Positions 1-7,367 of a stretch of DNA of 53,176 nt are shown here, piece by piece. The notes beneath the pieces were generated by a model. It was not told the origin of the DNA, made no database searches, and saw nothing but the letters and a program-made list of their open reading frames with translations. A program made the translations under genes and the position numbers. The stretch is from an uncultured Clostridia bacterium (GTDB lineage Bacteria > Bacillota > Clostridia > Oscillospirales > Oscillospiraceae). Position 1 is the stretch's first letter, and every line of letters begins with the position of its first letter. The stretch lies in contig CAKNRQ010000013.1 in the NCBI GenBank assembly GCA_930990965.1, positions 1 through 53,176 on the forward strand, given 5' to 3'.

Positions 1-889
1 GCTTGCCCTCGCCGGTGACGTTGGCGAACTCCCAGGAGCCGTTCTGATAGAACACAGCCTGGCCGCCGACAAACTCGTTGGTGGCGTCGGTAGCGGTCTT
101 CATGGTGAGCTCACTCGGGTCGCAGGTGGCGTTGTTTATGTAGAGGTCCCAAATGGCGCGGTAGTTGTCGAGGTAGGTGCCCTTGATGGCGTCGGTGGAG
201 GTGATGCCGTCATCCTGGTACTCGAAGTATATCGGCAGGTTGGCCAGGTGGGTCTTGAAACGCCAGTCGGAGCTGCTCTCCATGCCGGCAGAGGTGAACG
301 CGCTGAAGCCCAGCTCTGCGCTGCGGGCGGTGATGTCCTCGGCGACGGCCTTGAGGTCGTCAAAGCTCTGGATGTCGTCCACAGTATATCCGGCCTGCTC
401 AAGCAGAGTGGTGTTGACAATGATGCCGTAGCTCTCAATGACGTAGGCAATACCGAGGGTGGCGTCGCCGTCCTTGAGGGCATAATCCTCGGTGGTCAGC
501 TCGCCGAGAATGTCGCTGCCGGTGAGGTCGTAGCAGTAAGTCTTCCAGTTGTTGAGGCCGACGGGGCCATTGACCTGGAACATGGTCGGGGCGTCTTCCT
601 TGGCCATCTCACTGGTGAGCTGGGTCTCATAGTTGCCGGAAGCAGCGGTGACAACCTTGACGGGAACGCCGGTCTGTTCGGTGTAGTACGCGGCGAGCTC
701 CTGCCACTGAGCGTCCTGCTCGGGCTTGAAGTTCAGATAATAGACGCTGCCGCCTTCGGCGCTGGCGCTCGGCGCAGTGCTTGCCTCGGTGCCCGGTTCG
801 GTGCTCGTAGTAGGAGCAGGCTCTTCGCCGCAGGCCGCGAGCGCGAATACCATCACGAGCGCGAGAAGCAGTGCAAGAAACTTCTTCAT
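1..889 (-). CDS. Extracellular solute-binding lipoprotein of a sugar-type ABC importer (partial)
   Basis: The gene runs off the left edge, so its C-terminus is missing. It starts at ATG 889, with an AGGAG ribosome-binding site about 10 bases upstream. The N-terminus MKKFLALLLALVMVFALAAC is a lipoprotein signal ending in a lipobox, followed by a Ser/Thr/Glu/Pro linker. The mature part (YYLNFKPEQDAQWQELAAYY, then a TGVPVKV segment) resembles family 1 solute-binding proteins that deliver oligosaccharides to ABC permeases. A LacI-family regulator lies immediately upstream on the same strand, which supports a carbohydrate substrate. Any permease genes would lie outside the window. The family is fairly secure; the substrate is unknown. 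Confidence 0.85.
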   Translation of the reverse strand, partial: MKKFLALLLALVMVFALAACGEEPAPTTSTEPGTEASTAPSASAEGGSVYYLNFKPEQDAQWQELAAYYTEQTGVPVKVVTAASGNYETQLTSEMAKEDAPTMFQVNGPVGLNNWKTYCYDLTGSDILGELTTEDYALKDGDATLGIAYVIESYGIIVNTTLLEQAGYTVDDIQSFDDLKAVAEDITARSAELGFSAFTSAGMESSSDWRFKTHLANLPIYFEYQDDGITSTDAIKGTYLDNYRAIWDLYINNATCDPSELTMKTATDATNEFVGGQAVFYQNGSWEFANVTGEGK

Positions 890-926
890 ACTTTTACATC
901 TCCTGTTTGAATTTTTTTATTTTTCA

Positions 927-938
927 CGGACGTGTCCG
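927..938. promoter_or_regulatory. Inverted repeat upstream of the binding-protein gene
   Basis: CGGAC-gt-GTCCG is a perfect inverted repeat about 40 bases before the start of the solute-binding lipoprotein gene. It could be an operator or a leader hairpin. It does not resemble the palindrome in front of the LacI gene. Confidence 0.3.
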
Positions 939-951
939 CAAAAACCGTTAT

Positions 952-993
952 TTTGCTTTGCACGCGGCGCAAAGCAAACAGCCATGGCTGTTT
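952..993 (-). terminator. Tandem hairpins between the LacI gene and the binding-protein gene
   Basis: There are two overlapping inverted repeats. AAACAGCCATGGCTGTTT (976-993) is a perfect 18-base palindrome. TTTGCTTTGC-N7-GCAAAGCAAA (952-978) is a perfect 10-base-pair stem. They share bases 976-978. Read on the minus strand, they sit between the LacI stop codon and the lipoprotein start, and a T-rich stretch follows. The likely role is termination or attenuation between regulator and transporter, but the palindrome could also be a protein-binding site. Confidence 0.45.
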
Positions 994-1022
994 TATGCAG
1001 GATTTAAGTTAAGCCCAAACTT

Positions 1023-2036
1023 TCAGGCCGGCGGCGCGATTGAAGCTCCGGCCCGGAACTGGGTTTCAACCACTATGTGGCGGCTCTTGGTCCACCCGTT
1101 CATGACGTCGAGGAGTATCTTCACGCTCTCCTCACCCATGCGGGCCATCGGCTGGCACAGCGTTGTGAGCGTCGGCCTCGTATATTCTGAGAGCGACAGG
1201 CCGTCTATCGCTATCACCGAGCAGTCTCGCGGCACGCTCCTGCCGCAGTCGTCCAGCGCCTTGATGGCCGCGATGGCCATGGCGTCCGAGATGGAGAATA
1301 TTGCGCTGAAATCGCTCCCCGACTCAACGAGCTCCATTGTTGCCCTGTAGCCATCCTCCATCGAGAAAGAACCGGAGCGCGCCACAAGCGCCCCGTCCGG
1401 TTCCACGCCGTGTTCACGCAGCGCTTTTAAATATCCGCGGTAACGCAGCTCGCTTATGGAGCGGTCATCCGTCTCGGCCACGAGACATGCTATGCGCTTA
1501 TGCCCGAGCCGCAGCAGTTCATTCACTGCCCTTTCAGCGGCCAGCTCGTCCTCTATCGTCACGGAGGAATAGCTCTCCCGGTCCAGCGAGCCGAAGCTGT
1601 TGTTGTACGAGCAACATACAAAGGGCACGGTGATAAGCCCGAGCTCCTCCGGCGAATAGTCCCAACGTCCTCCAAGGAAAATCAGCCCGCGGAGCTTCTT
1701 TTCCCGCTCCATGATGGCGCCGCGCTCTATTTCATCAGCGTTTGCCGATATCTGCTGCATCACCAGCGTGTACCCTGCGGCGTCTATCTCGCGGCCAATT
1801 ACCTTTATAATCTCAGAGTAGAAGGGATTGGACACTCCGCGCACGACCAGGCCTATGGCATCAGAGCTGGTTTTTACAAGGGAACGGGCAGAGTTGTTGG
1901 GCACGTAGTTGCTCTTGCGCACCGTTTCCAGCACCGCTTCCCTGACCGCCGGGCTCACATCCGGCCGCTCGTTGAGCACGCGGGAAACCGTGCTCACCGA
2001 AACTCCGCAGAGTCTCGCAATGTCTTTGATAGTCAC
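1023..2036 (-). CDS. LacI-family transcriptional regulator
   Basis: DNA-binding repressor or activator of the LacI/GalR family. The N-terminal helix-turn-helix (VTIKDIARLCGVSVSTVSRV, then LNERPDVS) is followed by the hinge helix (YVPNNSARSL) and a periplasmic-binding-protein-like effector domain ending near QFRAGASIAPPA. I choose GTG 2036 (337 aa) because a strong AGGGAGGGG ribosome-binding site lies just before it and the protein then begins at the conserved motif. ATG 2054 would add six residues. Upstream lie a promoter and a perfect 18-base palindrome typical of LacI operators, so autoregulation is likely. The neighbouring sugar-binding lipoprotein is the probable target. The effector is unknown. 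Confidence 0.93.
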   Translation of the reverse strand: MTIKDIARLCGVSVSTVSRVLNERPDVSPAVREAVLETVRKSNYVPNNSARSLVKTSSDAIGLVVRGVSNPFYSEIIKVIGREIDAAGYTLVMQQISANADEIERGAIMEREKKLRGLIFLGGRWDYSPEELGLITVPFVCCSYNNSFGSLDRESYSSVTIEDELAAERAVNELLRLGHKRIACLVAETDDRSISELRYRGYLKALREHGVEPDGALVARSGSFSMEDGYRATMELVESGSDFSAIFSISDAMAIAAIKALDDCGRSVPRDCSVIAIDGLSLSEYTRPTLTTLCQPMARMGEESVKILLDVMNGWTKSRHIVVETQFRAGASIAPPA

Positions 2037-2066
2037 GCGAAACCCCTCCCTCATGCGCGGCTTGAA

Positions 2067-2084
2067 AACGTTACCGGTAACGTT
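2067..2084. promoter_or_regulatory. LacI-type operator
   Basis: AACGTTACCGGTAACGTT is a perfect 18-base palindrome with the central CG expected of LacI/GalR operators. It lies about 30 bases before the LacI start codon and downstream of its -10 element, so a bound repressor would block its own transcription. Confidence 0.8.
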
Positions 2085-2104
2085 CCCGGCGTCTTGGTAA
2101 TTAA

Positions 2105-2133
2105 ACTTTAGCCGCTCTTGTTTGAAAAGTCAA
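2105..2133 (-). promoter_or_regulatory. Promoter of the LacI regulator gene
   Basis: On the minus strand TTGACT and TAAAGT are separated by 17 bases, a good housekeeping-sigma match. The operator palindrome follows about 20 bases downstream. Confidence 0.6.
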
Positions 2134-2265
2134 TCGAAACAATACTTAAAGCATTCGATTTGTTAAATATGTTCGATTTGATCCCCGGCAATTTAGTTAA
2201 TTTTCCCTCTCACCTGTCCAACATGAACGGGCCGTCTGTGCAAATCAAAAAATTAGTCACGACTA

Positions 2266-2294
2266 TTGACAAATCACACCCGATGTATTAAACT
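2266..2294 (+). promoter_or_regulatory. Promoter of the feo operon
   Basis: TTGACA and TAAACT have the ideal 17-base spacing. The element lies upstream of the first feoA and just before an inverted repeat likely to be an iron-responsive operator. Confidence 0.75.
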
Positions 2295-2303
2295 TCTTAG
2301 GTG

Positions 2304-2319
2304 GTTAGAGATATCTAAC
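2304..2319. promoter_or_regulatory. Probable iron-dependent repressor operator
   Basis: GTTAGA-gata-TCTAAC is a perfect 6+6 inverted repeat placed at the expected transcription start of the feo operon, with TTAGG just before it. It resembles DtxR/IdeR-type sites (TTAGG..CTAA arms) more than a classical Fur box. Which repressor binds it is an inference; no DtxR gene is in the window. Confidence 0.5.
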
Positions 2320-2361
2320 TTACTGCCGGGCTCCGGCCCGGGTTTGACAGGAGGAAGGCAA

Positions 2362-2580
2362 ATGCTTCCGCTTTCGATGGCCGGCGAGGGGACAACCCAG
2401 ACCATAGTAAAAATCACCGGGAAGGACGAGGTACGCCGGCACCTCGCCGAGTTGGGTCTTGTCGTGGGCGAAGAAGTTATGGTTGTAAATTCGCTCGCGG
2501 GGAACCTGATACTCCAGGTAAAGGAAAGCCGCATTGCCCTGGACAGGGCTCTGTGCACAAGAATCATGGTAAATGGTTAG
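2362..2580 (+). CDS. feoA: FeoA-domain ferrous iron transport protein (first copy)
   Basis: Small cytoplasmic SH3-like FeoA protein of 72 aa that assists the FeoB iron transporter. The start is ATG 2362, because an AGGAGG ribosome-binding site lies at 2349-2354 and the extra 32 codons upstream overlap the promoter and operator. The sequence MLPLSMAGEGTTQTIVKITG followed by HLAELGLVVGEEVMVVNSLA matches the FeoA fold. A second FeoA follows 11 bases after the stop, then FeoB. Tandem FeoA genes are a common clostridial arrangement. Confidence 0.9.
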   Translation: MLPLSMAGEGTTQTIVKITGKDEVRRHLAELGLVVGEEVMVVNSLAGNLILQVKESRIALDRALCTRIMVNG

Positions 2581-2591
2581 GGGGTAGTCAT

Positions 2592-2813
2592 GTGAAAACA
2601 CTCAAGGACGCCAAAGTCGGCTCCACCGTAACGGTGGCCAGACTGAACGGCACGGGGGCTCTCAAGCGCCGCATCATGGACATGGGCGTCACAAAGGGCA
2701 CTGATATCTATGTCCGCAAGGTTGCGCCTCTGGGCGACCCGATTGAAGTCACCATCCGCGGCTATGAGCTGAGCATCCGCAAAGCGGACGCGGAGATGAT
2801 AGAACTCGCGTAA
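2592..2813 (+). CDS. feoA: FeoA-domain ferrous iron transport protein (second copy)
   Basis: FeoA protein of 73 aa. I choose GTG 2592, preceded by AGGGGG, over ATG 2553, which would overlap the first feoA. MKTLKDAKVGSTVTVARLNG then RIMDMGVTKGTDIYVRKVAP and a C-terminal EVTIRGYELSIRK fit the family, whose members interact with FeoB at the membrane. It differs in sequence from the first copy, so the two may have separate roles. Confidence 0.92.
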   Translation: MKTLKDAKVGSTVTVARLNGTGALKRRIMDMGVTKGTDIYVRKVAPLGDPIEVTIRGYELSIRKADAEMIELA

Positions 2814-2834
2814 GCAAAACCAAAACCGGTGCAA

Positions 2835-2854
2835 GCCCCGCAGGAGGGGCGTTT
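2835..2854 (+). terminator. Possible attenuator hairpin between feoA and feoB
   Basis: GCCCC-N6-GGGGC is followed by GTTTT in the 143-base gap between the second feoA and feoB. The stem is only five base pairs, so it is at most a weak attenuator or a processing site. Confidence 0.3.
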
Positions 2855-2956
2855 TCAAGCCCAGCCAGATAGGCAAGGCTAACCTTTGCACCGTACAACG
2901 ACCGGCTGAAATGCGCCACGGCGCCTTTACCGGAATTTTTGAGAGGAGTTTTACTT

Positions 2957-5128
2957 ATGGAAGTGAAAATTGCCCTTGCCGGCAATCCTAACAGCGGTAA
3001 AACGACGATGTTCAACGCCCTGACCGGTTCCAACCAGCGTGTCGGCAACTGGCCCGGCGTCACCGTCGAGAAAAAAGAGGGCAGGCTCAAGAACAATACA
3101 GATGTCGTCATTCAGGACTTGCCCGGCATCTACTCACTGAGCCCATACACGCTGGAGGAAGTTGTCGCACGTAATTATCTCGTCACCGAGAAGCCCGACG
3201 CCATAATCAACATCGTTGACGGCACCAACATCGAGCGCAACCTCTACCTCACTACTCAGCTTTTGGAGCTGGGTATCCCCACCGTGGTCGCGGTGAACAT
3301 GATAGACGTCGTGCGCAAGAATGGCGACGCCATCGATCTCGACAAGCTCTCCGGCGCCCTCGGCTGCCCGGTCATGGTCACCAGCGCGCTCAAGGGCGAG
3401 GGCAGCATGGACGTGGCAAAGCGCGCCGCCGAGTTAGCCTCGGCTCACCGCCCCGGCAACATCCCCAGCGTCTTCGAGGGCAGCGTGGAGCATGCCATTG
3501 CCCACATAGAAGAGAGCATAGAGGGCAAGGTGGACGCGAGCTTCCTGCGCTGGTACGCCATCAAGCTCTTTGAGCGCGACGAGAAGGTCATAGAGGAGCT
3601 CAAGCTCGACTCCGGGCTCATGAAGCACATTGAGCAGCATATTGAGGACTGCGAGCGCGAGATGGACGACGACAGCGAGAGCATCATCACCAACCAGCGT
3701 TATGCCTACATAGCCCGCGTCGTCAACTCCGCGGTGAGGAAGAAAAGCAAGGGTCTCAAGATGACGCCATCTGACCGCATTGACCGCGTTGTCACAAACC
3801 GTATAGCAGCACTCCCCATCTTTGTGCTCGTTATCGCCGCTGTGTACTACATAGCCATGGGCCCGCTCGGCACCTTCCTCACCGACTGGACCAACGACGT
3901 ACTCGTCGCCGAGTGGGCGGTCGAGGGCGCCCGCGGCTGGCTGGAGGGCATGAACGTCGCCGACTGGGTCGTCGGCCTCGTCTGCGACGGTATCATCAAC
4001 GGCGTCGGCGCCGTCATCGGCTTCGTACCGCAGATGCTGCTGCTCTTCCTGATGCTCTCCATTCTCGAGGACGTGGGCTATATGGCCCGTATCGCCTTCA
4101 TCATGGACCGCATCTTCCGTCGCTTCGGCCTCTCCGGCAAGAGCTTCATCCCCATGCTCATCGGCTCCGGCTGCGGCGTCCCCGCCGTCATGGCCAGCCG
4201 CACCATAGAGAACGAGCGCGACAGGCGCATGACCATCATGACCACCTGCTTCATCCCCTGCGGGGCAAAGCTGCCCATTATCGGCATGATCGCCGGCGCG
4301 TTCTTTGACGACGGCTGGTGGGTAGCCACGAGCGCCTACTTCGTCGGCGTCGCGGCCATCATCATCTCCGGCATCATCCTCAAGAAGCTCAGGGCCTTCG
4401 CCGGCGAGGCGGCCCCCTTCGTCATGGAGCTGCCCGCCTACCACGCCCCGGCCGCCAGCAATGTCCTGCGCGCCACCTGGGAGCGCGGCTGGAGCTTCAT
4501 CAAGCGCGCCGGCACCGTCATACTGCTCAGCTCCATCATCATCTGGTTCCTGCAGGCCTTCGGCTTTGAGAACGGCTCCTTCGGCATGGTCGAGGACAAC
4601 AACAGTTCCATCCTCGCGGCCGTCGGCAGCGCCATTGCTTTCATCTTCATCCCTATCGGCTTCGGCACCTGGCAGGCGGCCGTTGGCGTCATCGGCGGCC
4701 TGGTTGCCAAGGAAAACTTCGTCACCATCCTTGCAATATGCTACGGCGTGGCCGAGGTCAGCGAAAACGGCGACGAGATTTGGGGCCTGCTCCAGACCAG
4801 CTACACCCCGATTGCGGGCTACAGTCTGATGGTTTTCAACCTGCTGTGCGCCCCCTGCTTCGCTGCCATGGGCGCTATAAAGCGCGAGATGAACAGCCCG
4901 AAGTGGACCTTCGCCGCCATTGGCTATATGTGCGGTTTCGCCTACTGCATGAGCCTCATCATATACCAGATTATCGGCCTCGTCGTCGGCCAGGTGGCTT
5001 TCAGCCTCTGGACCGTCGTAGCCCTGGCCGTTCTCGCCGGCATGATTTACCTGCTCGTGCGCAAGAACAAGTACGGCGAATACGGCGAGCGCCTCGAGGC
5101 GCAGAGGAAGGCGACTGTCAATGCTTGA
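2957..5128 (+). CDS. feoB: Ferrous iron transporter FeoB
   Basis: Membrane GTPase that imports Fe2+. It is 723 aa, normal for the family. ATG 2957 is preceded by GAGGAG; the upstream TTG at 2939 has no such site. The N-terminal G domain has G1 GNPNSGKT (residues 9-16), G3 DLPG (54-57) and G4 NMID (114-117). A helical spacer follows, then a C-terminal membrane domain with Gate motifs, including a GSGCGVPAVMASRTIENERD segment (the Cys near residue 404) and a CFIPCGAKLP segment. The gene belongs to the feoA-feoA-feoB operon and overlaps the next small gene by eight bases. The function is secure. Confidence 0.97.
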   Translation: MEVKIALAGNPNSGKTTMFNALTGSNQRVGNWPGVTVEKKEGRLKNNTDVVIQDLPGIYSLSPYTLEEVVARNYLVTEKPDAIINIVDGTNIERNLYLTTQLLELGIPTVVAVNMIDVVRKNGDAIDLDKLSGALGCPVMVTSALKGEGSMDVAKRAAELASAHRPGNIPSVFEGSVEHAIAHIEESIEGKVDASFLRWYAIKLFERDEKVIEELKLDSGLMKHIEQHIEDCEREMDDDSESIITNQRYAYIARVVNSAVRKKSKGLKMTPSDRIDRVVTNRIAALPIFVLVIAAVYYIAMGPLGTFLTDWTNDVLVAEWAVEGARGWLEGMNVADWVVGLVCDGIINGVGAVIGFVPQMLLLFLMLSILEDVGYMARIAFIMDRIFRRFGLSGKSFIPMLIGSGCGVPAVMASRTIENERDRRMTIMTTCFIPCGAKLPIIGMIAGAFFDDGWWVATSAYFVGVAAIIISGIILKKLRAFAGEAAPFVMELPAYHAPAASNVLRATWERGWSFIKRAGTVILLSSIIIWFLQAFGFENGSFGMVEDNNSSILAAVGSAIAFIFIPIGFGTWQAAVGVIGGLVAKENFVTILAICYGVAEVSENGDEIWGLLQTSYTPIAGYSLMVFNLLCAPCFAAMGAIKREMNSPKWTFAAIGYMCGFAYCMSLIIYQIIGLVVGQVAFSLWTVVALAVLAGMIYLLVRKNKYGEYGERLEAQRKATVNA

Positions 5129-5318
5129 ATGGTTTGCCGCCAACTTCGCCACGATAGCAGTCCTGCTCGTAATTGCAGCCCTTGTAGTTCTCTCAACCCG
5201 GAAGATGATCCGGGACAAGAGGCGCGGTAAAGGCGGCTGCTCCTGCGGCGGCGACTGCGGGGCTTGCGGAGCCTGCCACGCCTGCCACGCACCACAAACC
5301 GTCAGTTCCAAGAAGTAA
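5121..5318 (+). CDS. FeoB-associated Cys-rich membrane protein
   Basis: A 65-aa protein with one transmembrane helix (residues 6-24), a basic stretch (RKMIRDKRRGKG) and a Cys-rich tail (CSCGGDCGACGACHACHAP). It matches the small FeoB-associated Cys-rich proteins that often close clostridial feo operons. Start codon ATG 5121 overlaps the feoB stop, indicating translational coupling. The Cys cluster may sense or hand over iron; that is an inference. The operon ends at the terminator just downstream. Confidence 0.88.
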   Translation: MLEWFAANFATIAVLLVIAALVVLSTRKMIRDKRRGKGGCSCGGDCGACGACHACHAPQTVSSKK

Positions 5319-5348
5319 TCATACCACCTTTCCCATTCACTCCAGCGT

Positions 5349-5379
5349 GAGGGCCCCGCCCAGGCGGGGTCCTCTTTTT
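5349..5379 (+). terminator. Terminator of the feo operon
   Basis: GAGGGCCCCGCC-ca-GGCGGGGTCCTC is a nearly perfect 12-base-pair stem followed by TTTTT, about 30 bases after the last feo stop codon. Confidence 0.9.
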
Positions 5380-5632
5380 GTGTCATGGTGAATTTGCACG
5401 GGCCGCGATTCACAGGGTACGCAGGCTGCCTCTCAATGCCAGGCTGCTCCTGGGCCAACACTCAGGCGCATGAGCGCCACACGTGGCCGTGAGTGCCCCA
5501 TTTTTCGGCCGGGACAGCGCTACGTAGCACATGCCGCTGTCTGTGTGCGAATTTACTTCTGCACATACACCCCGCATGGTTGGTTTATTTCGGAACCGGC
5601 GTCTTTCTGCCCGCTTGAATTTGCCTGCATAA
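5380..5632. other. Non-coding stretch between the feo and htrA terminators
   Basis: About 250 bases between two terminators. I see no convincing gene. It holds local inverted repeats, for example GGCGC-atga-GCGCC (5463-5476) nested inside CACTCA..TGAGTG, and AT-poor sequence with no clear promoter. A structured RNA or an intergenic repeat is possible but unproven. Confidence 0.35.
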
Positions 5633-5668
5633 AACAATAGAGCCGGCCACAAGGCCGGCTCTATTGTT
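5633..5668 (-). terminator. Terminator of htrA
   Basis: A perfect 16-base-pair stem, AACAATAGAGCCGGCC-acaa-GGCCGGCTCTATTGTT. On the minus strand it lies about 70 bases after the htrA stop and is followed by TTTTAT. The long AT flank could also let it work in the other direction. Confidence 0.85.
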
Positions 5669-5735
5669 AAAGAGGAGTGAAAGTTGGAAGGTGTCGATAT
5701 GATAACTCTGCATCTATGTGAACTCCCGAGGGAGA

Positions 5736-7196
5736 TTAACCGAAAGGATAGGTGTTCTGAGACTGCTGCTGGTCTGCCGGGCGCTCACCGAGAGTTACGG
5801 TGAGGGTCACGGATTCGCCGGAGCGGTAGACTACCATCTCCACAGTCTCGCCCGCCGCGTGGAAAGTTAGCTCTTCGGCGAGGTCGGACCTGCTCTGTAC
5901 GTCGTAGCCGTCAAGAGAAGTTATGATATCTCCTACGAGCACGCCGGCGTTGTCAGCCGCGCCGCCCTCTTCGACGGAGAGAACGTAGGCGCCCATCGGC
6001 ATGTTGTAATACTGCTGGGCCATGGTGTCCACATCCTGAGCAGTTACGCCCAGGTAAGCCGGTTCGGCGTTCGGATCGACCTGATGGCCGCCGCTGATTA
6101 CGTCGTTTGCGATACGCACGGCGTCGTCAATAGGCACGGCGAAGCCGATACCCTGAGCGCCCTCGTCGCTGGGCCTGGCGGTAACGATACCAACTACCTG
6201 GCCATAGGCGTTGTAGACGGGGCCGCCGGAGTTGCCTTCGTTGACGGCCGCAGTCATCTGGAACATGTTGGCAGTGCCCTCGTCGGTGGTGATAACGCGG
6301 TCCGTCGCGGAGACCATGCCGTCGCTCATGGAGTAATTGAGCTCGCCGAGCGGGTTACCAACGGCGTAGACTGTGTCGCCCACACGCAGCTCGTCGCTGC
6401 TGCCGAGAGTGGCAGGGAGAAAGCCGGAGGCATCTATCTTTATCACGGCGACGTCATTGTTGCGGTCGAAGCCCACAACTTCTGCCGTGTACTCTAGGGT
6501 GTCATAGCCGCTGTCTTCAGAGAACATGACGTTGATAGTGGAGCCGGTGGTATAGGCGTCTTCGATGACGTGGTAGTTTGTGAGGATGTAGCCGTCCTCA
6601 CTTATCACGAATCCACTGCCACGCACGCTGCCCTGTACCGGCATACCCCAGAAGTTTGTGGTGGTGAGGTCGGTGTTGATACCTACAACCTGCTTGAGCG
6701 CGAGGTTGTAGTAAATGTCGGTGCTGCTCATCTCGCCGTCGTCGCTGTTGGAGACAGTGGAGCCGCTGGTGGCCGGGGCCGGTTCCTGAGTGAGCGACGT
6801 GGGAGGCGTTGCATCGTCGTTAAGGCTGTTGGCTATAACGCCGCCGAAGCCGCCGCCTACCAGGGCACACACCAGGCAGAGGGCCACAATAGCCGCCGCC
6901 GGCATTCCTCGGCGCTGCTTCTTGGGCTTCTCGGCCTTGCGCTGAGTCGAGGGGGAATAGAAGTTTGCCGCCGGACCGGTGTTCTCACTGGTGTAGTTGG
7001 CGTCGCGGTAACCCGGGTCGCGCTCGGTTTCCTTTGCTCTCTCGGAAGCGTCAAAGCTCTTGCCGGCGTCAGGCCTTACCATGCGGTAGCTTCCGTCTTC
7101 GGCTGATGGCTCTGCATCCGCGCCGGAGCCTGTGTTTTCACTTGTGGTTTCGTTTTCGTTGGTTTCAAAGTTGTTGTTTTCATCATATGGGTACAT
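5736..7196 (-). CDS. htrA: HtrA/DegP-type membrane-anchored serine protease
   Basis: Quality-control serine protease facing the outside of the cell, 486 aa. ATG 7196 has GGAGGT ten bases upstream; upstream codons in the same frame lack this. A disordered acidic cytoplasmic N-terminus (1-85) ends in a basic KPKKQRR stretch. One transmembrane helix follows (about 99-121), then a trypsin-like domain with catalytic His209 (NYHVIEDA), Asp248 (NNDVAVIKID) and Ser323 (GNSGGPV), and one PDZ domain (about 390-475). This is the usual Firmicutes HtrA/YyxA layout. The gene is monocistronic between two terminators. No CssR-type site was identified. Confidence 0.95.
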   Translation of the reverse strand: MYPYDENNNFETNENETTSENTGSGADAEPSAEDGSYRMVRPDAGKSFDASERAKETERDPGYRDANYTSENTGPAANFYSPSTQRKAEKPKKQRRGMPAAAIVALCLVCALVGGGFGGVIANSLNDDATPPTSLTQEPAPATSGSTVSNSDDGEMSSTDIYYNLALKQVVGINTDLTTTNFWGMPVQGSVRGSGFVISEDGYILTNYHVIEDAYTTGSTINVMFSEDSGYDTLEYTAEVVGFDRNNDVAVIKIDASGFLPATLGSSDELRVGDTVYAVGNPLGELNYSMSDGMVSATDRVITTDEGTANMFQMTAAVNEGNSGGPVYNAYGQVVGIVTARPSDEGAQGIGFAVPIDDAVRIANDVISGGHQVDPNAEPAYLGVTAQDVDTMAQQYYNMPMGAYVLSVEEGGAADNAGVLVGDIITSLDGYDVQSRSDLAEELTFHAAGETVEMVVYRSGESVTLTVTLGERPADQQQSQNTYPFG

Positions 7197-7324
7197 GGTC
7201 TTTTTACCTCCATGTTTTTTGTTTACGTCCGTAATAATAAACGTGACTTGTGAAGTTGTCATGAACAAAGGTAGAACAGTATTTTAAAAATTCTCCCATA
7301 AAAAATATACGGAACGCGCGTAAA

Positions 7325-7354
7325 GACGCCCGGCTCCCGCCGGGCGTCTTTTTA
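7325..7354. terminator. Terminator hairpin after the YtrA-type operon
   Basis: GACGCCCGG-N6-CCGGGCGTC is flanked by A-rich sequence on one side and TTTTT on the other. It ends the minus-strand GntR/ABC operon and lies upstream of htrA, so it insulates the two units. Confidence 0.85.
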
Positions 7355-7367
7355 CATTGATGTATTT

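Noticed and set aside
3434..5461. 675-codon open frame antisense to feoB
   Set aside because: The product is a low-complexity Ala/Gly/Asp/Glu sequence with no domain or ribosome-binding site; it is a shadow of feoB.
985..5640. Shared 12-mer GTTTTATGCAGG next to two hairpins (about 989-1000 and 5627-5638)
   Set aside because: It is short, in different strand contexts relative to the genes, and could easily occur by chance.
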